Positions 58,794 through 64,000 of a stretch of 64,000 nt of DNA are shown piece after piece (the stretch's first letter is position 1; each line of letters starts with the position of its first letter). Position numbers and translations under genes: made by a program. The stretch lies in NCBI GenBank assembly GCA_949592205.1, contig CATIUR010000003.1, forward strand, positions 150,535,259 through 150,599,258, written 5' to 3'. This DNA comes from Helichrysum umbraculigerum (lineage: Eukaryota > Streptophyta > Magnoliopsida > Asterales > Asteraceae). Below the pieces are notes generated by a model. The model was not told the origin of the DNA and searched no databases. It was given only the letters and a program-made list of their open reading frames with translations.

Positions 58794-59594
58794 ACTAACT
58801 TAGGAAATTAGAATAACAAATCTGGCTGACCTAATTTTCGCTAGGTGAAAAAGGCTCTTGCCAGGTGAAACAGTCGTTCTTGTTCATATTTTCTTGTTTT
58901 CAGTTTGTTAACCTTCACAATTATCATAGATAAATTCTCATTTACAATTCCTACACACCCGAGGAAGATAAATGTCATACAGAATCATTAGCCATAGACT
59001 GTTATTTAAGCCTCCGAAATCCTAAAGTCTTAACTTATGTTCCCAAATATGGCTTAAACAAGTATGGTCAATTTCAGAAAGAGGCTACATGATTTTCCTG
59101 GAAATTGACCAAAAGTGTAAAAGTGGGAAGTTACATTGACGCTTTGGCGCTTTGCATTTGGCTGTTGGAAGGGATATGCCTTCTACTGCCAACAAATTTA
59201 ATATAATCAGCCTTCCTTTACACCACAAACCTAAAAAACGAGACAAGTGAGGATCATTTTACATACTTATTTCCAGAAAATGTAGTGAACGGTTAGAGAT
59301 AACAAATGGGCAGTCATTTTACATTATTATTTTAACGGCAAAATTTTCTGAATATTAGCAAGATGCTAGATATTACAAACACCGACAACAGACAAAAACA
59401 CCTAAACACAACCTAAAAGAAAATCTCCCAAATACCGCCATAACCGCACTTTGAAAAAAAGCCTAATGCTAGCGGAAACCTAGATATGGCACCCCACCAG
59501 CTTAACCATAATGTAAAAAAGACAAAACAAACCATGAATAACCGTGAATCCCCTAGGAAACATATTACATACACTACCAACTGACGAAGCAACT
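58794..59594. other. Host flank, probable 3' region of the 59595-59874 exon
   Basis: No domain-bearing frame. The part nearest 59594 should be 3' UTR of the minus-strand exon. Confidence 0.4.
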
Positions 59595-59874
59595 TCAACG
59601 CTTTGGATGATCTAAGTCTCGGAGAAGTGCGCGACATTCGTCAAGAGACTTTTTCAACTTGTCATGGTTAATAATTGGAACTAGCTTGAAAAGATTCATG
59701 GTTCTGAGCTTCTTCCTTTTTGACAGAGCACGTTTTTTAGAATGTCGCCTGCGAGCTTTTGCACAAGCAGGGCCACCTTGTTTGAATCCATGTATAAGCC
59801 CATTACAAGTCTCATCAACCAATAGCTTTGATTCCAGCCCAATAGATGAAGAAACAATATTATGTAGGTCCACA
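59595..59874 (-). pseudogene. Last exon of an unrecognised host gene, cut off by the LTR at 59964
   Basis: Opens after an acceptor-like AACTAG and reads about 92 codons to TGA at 59595. It has a Gly/Cys patch CNGLIHGFKQGGPACAKA, a Lys/Arg cluster (RRRHSKKRALSKRKK) suitable as a nuclear or nucleolar signal, then an amphipathic helix KLKKSLDECRALLRDL. I do not recognise the family. Codon use and the single open frame look gene-like. Upstream exons are not in the 90 bp before the LTR, so they lie beyond the window or were lost. It may still be part of a working gene with a very long intron. Confidence 0.45.
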
Positions 59875-60248
59875 CTAGTTGGGCAGTCATTTTACATACT
59901 TAACACTTTCAGCATGATTTATCTAACAACGAGTAGTTGAAATAACTATATAAGAACTTAAATTGTGACACCTGGTCAAAAAAATGACCCAAATTTACGT
60001 CCAAATTTAAACTTTTAAATCACGTATTATATATACGTGTCAATACTCAAGTATACAAGTATTATATATATAAATGTATATATATAACGTGAAAAGATTA
60101 TTTAATAATCATATACAAACAAATTCACAAACTATCACCGACACTTTGTCAAAACATTTTATAAATGTTTCCAAGTATTATTTGACTAATACTTCAACTC
60201 AAAATAATCTAAAGTTCATTCGTTACTTAAAAACGTATGTATATTATA

Positions 60249-61031
60249 GGGTAAATTGACAAAATCGGCATCGAACTGCCACATTTTGTTGCAAGTAAGC
60301 AACAAACCCAAAGTATTACTCCGGTACGCAACATACCGGCTGGTTTCGGGTTCGGGTAAGCAACATGGTAACTAGTTACCGGCTCACCCGGTAACCCTTT
60401 ATTTAAACCTATTTTTTATTTTTATTTTAAATGTGACATGTAAATAAGATGCATACGTGGCATAAATGATTTGTAAAAAAAAAAAGGGTAAATTGACAAA
60501 ATCGGCATCGAACTGCCACATTTTGTTGCAAGTAAGCTACAAACCCAAAGTATTACTCCGGTATGCAACATACCGGTTGGTTTCGGGTTCGGGTAAGCAA
60601 CAAGTATTACTCCACGACGTTCGTTTCTTCAACGGGAGTGGAGGAGTACAGTCACAATGGGTTGGAAAATCACCCCAGTGATTAGAATTGAGTGAAGAAG
60701 ACGAATATGACATGTTAGCACGATCGGAGTTCAAGAACGGTTTATGTGGATAATATTTTTAGGGTTGACAAAAAGGGGATAAATTAGGTTTTAAACACTT
60801 TATTACAGCCCACGTGGATGCCAGCTGGAATCGACACGTGGCAAAAATTGTATACGTGGCAAATGACATGGCTGCCACGTCAGCTTTTTGAACGTTCAAA
60901 CGGTAAACTCTTAGTTTGCTGGATACGAACCCGAAACCAACTGGTATGTTGCGTACCGGAGTAATACTTTGGGTTTGTAGCTTACTTGCAACAAAATGTG
61001 GCAGTTCGATGCCGATTTTGCCAATTTACCC
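60249..61031. mobile_element. MULE-type MITE, 9-bp TSD, duplicated left arm
   Basis: Terminal inverted repeats of about 110 bp start GGGTAAATTGACAAAATCGG and end CAATTTACCC. They are flanked by perfect TATATTATA at 60240-60248 and 61032-61040. The left arm is present twice (60249-60366 and 60487-60603). A 9-bp duplication and long arms point to a Mutator-type non-autonomous element. No coding capacity. Confidence 0.9.
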
Positions 61032-62719
61032 TATATTATATAACGTCTAATTATACGTTACACGATTCGAAGAAACGAACAATTCGCAACCGACGACCAA
61101 ACGAAAACCCAAATTACATTTTAGTAACCTAAAATATATCATTTAAGTAAAACTTTCACTAAAAATATCGTGACTTAAATCGTTAACGAAAACTAATACA
61201 TAAAACGTTTAACGTTTAAACGGACGACGAAACGAACGGGTAAACGAACACCGCACGTAGCACAACTTGGGGAACAAGATTAAATCACTCACATGTGAGT
61301 GGGACCCATGAAATATGCAGATTTCTAACCCATATTCCCTCCCCAAATTTGTGGATCATGCCCCCTTGATTGTAAACATAACCAAACCACCACCATTTCC
61401 ATCCTCATTTCACTTTCTCACTAACTTTCACTCTCTCTCTCTCTCTCCCACTCCCTCAACCACGAAATTCCTACTGGTTTTCCAGCCCCCACAACCACCA
61501 AGGTCACCACCATAATCCACCATAGAGCCACCATCGACCGCTAAGTCGGAAATTCAAGAAAACGCATCAAAACGAGCACAACGTCTTCTTCTCCTTCTCC
61601 ACGGTTATAAAATCATTGTAAGAACTTTGTTACTTTTGTATTTTACTCATAACACATATATTACCATGTTTTAGTAGTCTCTAAACCAAGAAATGTCCAA
61701 AACATAAAACGAAATGCGAATTTAAACTTGAAATCTTGAGATAAGTTTCCTGTCCAGATTTTTCTTCCACTTCAACGATTTTTAGAAAAATCATTTCTCC
61801 ATGAAATAACGTTTTTCTTGAGCCTAAAATGAAGTATAAGGAATAAGATTTCTATCAAAAATTATTTCGTAACATTTTGACTTCGTTTGCTATTTTAAAA
61901 TAATTATTCCGTTAGAGGGTGCGACACTGTTCCAGCGGCCAGGAAACATCCGCCTCCTTCTCGAGGCCATAACTTTAGTTGTAGGATGAATCAACATATG
62001 AACTTTATACCGAAATCTTCGTGTGAATGTCCTGTACAAAAAGTTCTTCTATGTCCATCTCTGAAAATACACGGTTTTTAGTTTAGAAGCTAATCTTTGA
62101 GCCGAGGTCTGTTTTGAGCCGAAACCGACCACTCTTCATATTTATTTTTGTTAAAAATAGTAAACGGACATGTAGAAATACCATAAAATGCAGAAATGAC
62201 CACGACATATATGAGAACATTTTTGATTTTTGGTTAGGTATGAATCGGAGTAGAAGTAGTCCAAACCGAGAGGTTTATCGGGTTTAAAATCTGGAAAATG
62301 AACACAAAGGGACTGTTTTGGTAATTTCATAAAACCGACACTTCGGGTTAACCCCGAGACGAACCAATAATTTTTATAAACTTATTTTGACGTATTAGGA
62401 CTTATGTAAAAGTTTCGGGTCAAACCGAACATGTTTGACCAAGTCGACATAAACGAACCATAAAACGATAAGCTTGAACTCGAAACAAACTTAATTACAT
62501 TTTTGGAATATGATTTCAAATTGTCACCAATGAGTCGTACTCGATTTACAAAACTTCAAACATAATACGAGACGAGTACTTTGGACATAACCCACCAAAT
62601 GAACAACTAAACAAACGAATTACTACGCGTACACTTACAAATACAAAATCTTGCGTGTTTAGGGCATTAGGAGATTACTGTTGGCATACGCACGCACTTT
62701 AGGACTGCTTGCTCTACAG

Positions 62720-63958
62720 GTGAGTCTCACTGCCCCTTTTTACTGTTTTTACTTTGGGGGAGGTGCATCACTTGTTTACTAAATGTATTTGTTTACTGAA
62801 TATACTGTTTACTGAATATACTTGCTTACTGAATATACTTGTTTACTGTATGTACTTATTTACTGAAAGTACTAGTTTACTAAAATTATTTAAATTATTA
62901 AGTACATATACAAATGTAATATTTTACCGACTTTAATACAATTACAAATGTATTATTTCACCGACTTTAATACAATTACAAATGTATTATTTTACCGACT
63001 TTAATACAATTACAAATGTATTATTTTACCGACTTATTTACTTACCGACTTTAATACAAATACAAATGTATTATTTTACCGACTTATTTACTTACTGATT
63101 TGAATACATATACAAATGTATTGTTTTACAGACTTATTTACTTACCGACTTTAATACAAATACAAATGTATTATTTTACCGACTTATTTACTTACTGATT
63201 TGAATACATATACAAATGTATTGTTTTACAGACTTATTTACTACCGACTTTAATACATATACAAATGTATTATTTTACCGACTTATTTACTACCGACTTT
63301 AATACATATACAAAATGTATTGTTTTACCGACTTATTTACTTACCGACTTTAATACATATACAAAATGTATTGTTTTACCGATTTATTTACTTACCGACT
63401 TTAATACATATACAAAATGTATTATTTTACCGACTTATTTACTACTGACTTAAATACATTTATAAATGTATTGTCTTACTGAATTACTTACTTACCGACG
63501 TATTGCCTTACTGAACTGCATGAGTTTCCTTTTAATCCAATGAAGTCCTCTGAATCATAGTTGTTAGTTATACGATAAGCGCGAGTTTTAGTATATGGAT
63601 CCATATGGGACTGACAATCCCCGCCTGGGGTGGTAGCGCCACCACGAACCGCACTAGTATAAACAGGCGTTTCTTACTCGTTTCATATGAATGATTTTGG
63701 ATTAGCATTCACGGGGGCAAATTACTGACGTGTTAAGCTTCGACTATGATGGCTCATGACATGATAAGATAGACCGACCTTACTACAATTGTACAATTAT
63801 ACTTTACTGTTTTACTTACTGTGAAAGATTTATTTATTGATTTAGTTAAATCTGTTTATTAATGTTTGAAAACTATTGATTACTGTTTATTACTGTATAT
63901 TACAAACCTGTGAGATTCACCAACCTTTTGGTTGACGCTTTTAGTGATGCATTCTCAG
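62720..63958 (+). other. Intron-like structured module in the terminal LTR, expanded
   Basis: ACAG|GTGAGTCTCAC at 62716-62726, hairpin GGTGG-TAGCG-CCACC (63629-63643), hairpin CAACC-TTTT-GGTTG (63921-63934), acceptor-like TTCTCAG ending at 63958. Confidence 0.5.
62770..63480. repeat. Minisatellite inside the terminal LTR
   Basis: First short units of TTTACTGAATATACTTG type (to about 62890), then about ten units of 42-58 bp carrying ACCGACTTTAATACA and AAATGTATTATTTTACCGA. It lies wholly between the donor-like and acceptor-like sites. Confidence 0.92.
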
Positions 63959-64000
63959 GTACTCAGCATCAGTAAGGATGGCCGCAGGATATTAAGCTAG

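Larger units (their letters stand above)
59964..64000 (+). mobile_element. Long gypsy-type LTR, truncated by window end
   Basis: Starts TGTGACACCTGGTCAAAAA and stays alignable with the solo LTR at 9351 through to TTCTCAGGTACTCAGCATCAGTA near 63960. By that comparison roughly 300 bp of LTR remain beyond base 64000. Whether it is solo or part of a full element cannot be seen. Confidence 0.85.

Overview
Repeat-dominated plant nuclear DNA, almost certainly a eudicot; the transposon families and gag types fit Asteraceae, but that is inference. I can support one intact host gene, a receptor-like protein with leucine-rich repeats and no kinase (15980-18130, minus). Two host fragments remain: a receptor-kinase C-terminal remnant (about 13530-14250) and an unrecognised last exon (59595-59874, minus). 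Nearly everything else is transposable elements inserted into one another.

Layout. 1-8329: a Mutator-like element (MULE) whose left end lies outside the window. It carries a three-exon MuDR-type transposase and a divergent multi-exon DUF1985/Ulp1-protease gene (the Kaonashi-like arrangement), both damaged. 8462-13523: a PIF/Harbinger-like element with only a decayed Myb/SANT-type ORF1, split by a 3.0-kb solo LTR (target duplication ATTCA). 13530-14885: kinase remnant and a small TIR element. 15980-18130: the LRR gene. 19093-32667: a second, very decayed MULE with FAR1-like and Ulp1-partner-like fragments and dozens of palindromic CACATGTG motifs, split by a 7.9-kb coding-free LTR element (LARD, duplication ATATC). 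33540-33740: a SINE with a 13-bp duplication. About 34300-58793: a decayed Ty3/gypsy element on the minus strand. It is interrupted by a solo LTR (35362-37334, TTTGC), a gag-only element (37705-45135, TTGTT) and a second gag-only element (46005-56021, CCCGA). 59964-64000: another long LTR, truncated by the window, carrying a 783-bp MULE-type MITE with a 9-bp duplication.

The most interesting observation is shared architecture between LTRs that otherwise look different. Read in element-sense orientation, every LTR here has a GTGAGT donor-like site. Downstream comes a short hairpin whose stem sequence changes between families while pairing is kept, then, usually closely, a CAG acceptor-like site. 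This looks like an intron or structured leader inside the LTR. A second hairpin that keeps pairing lies just upstream of the polypurine tract in three elements. I read these by eye; splice-junction reads and covariance models would decide.
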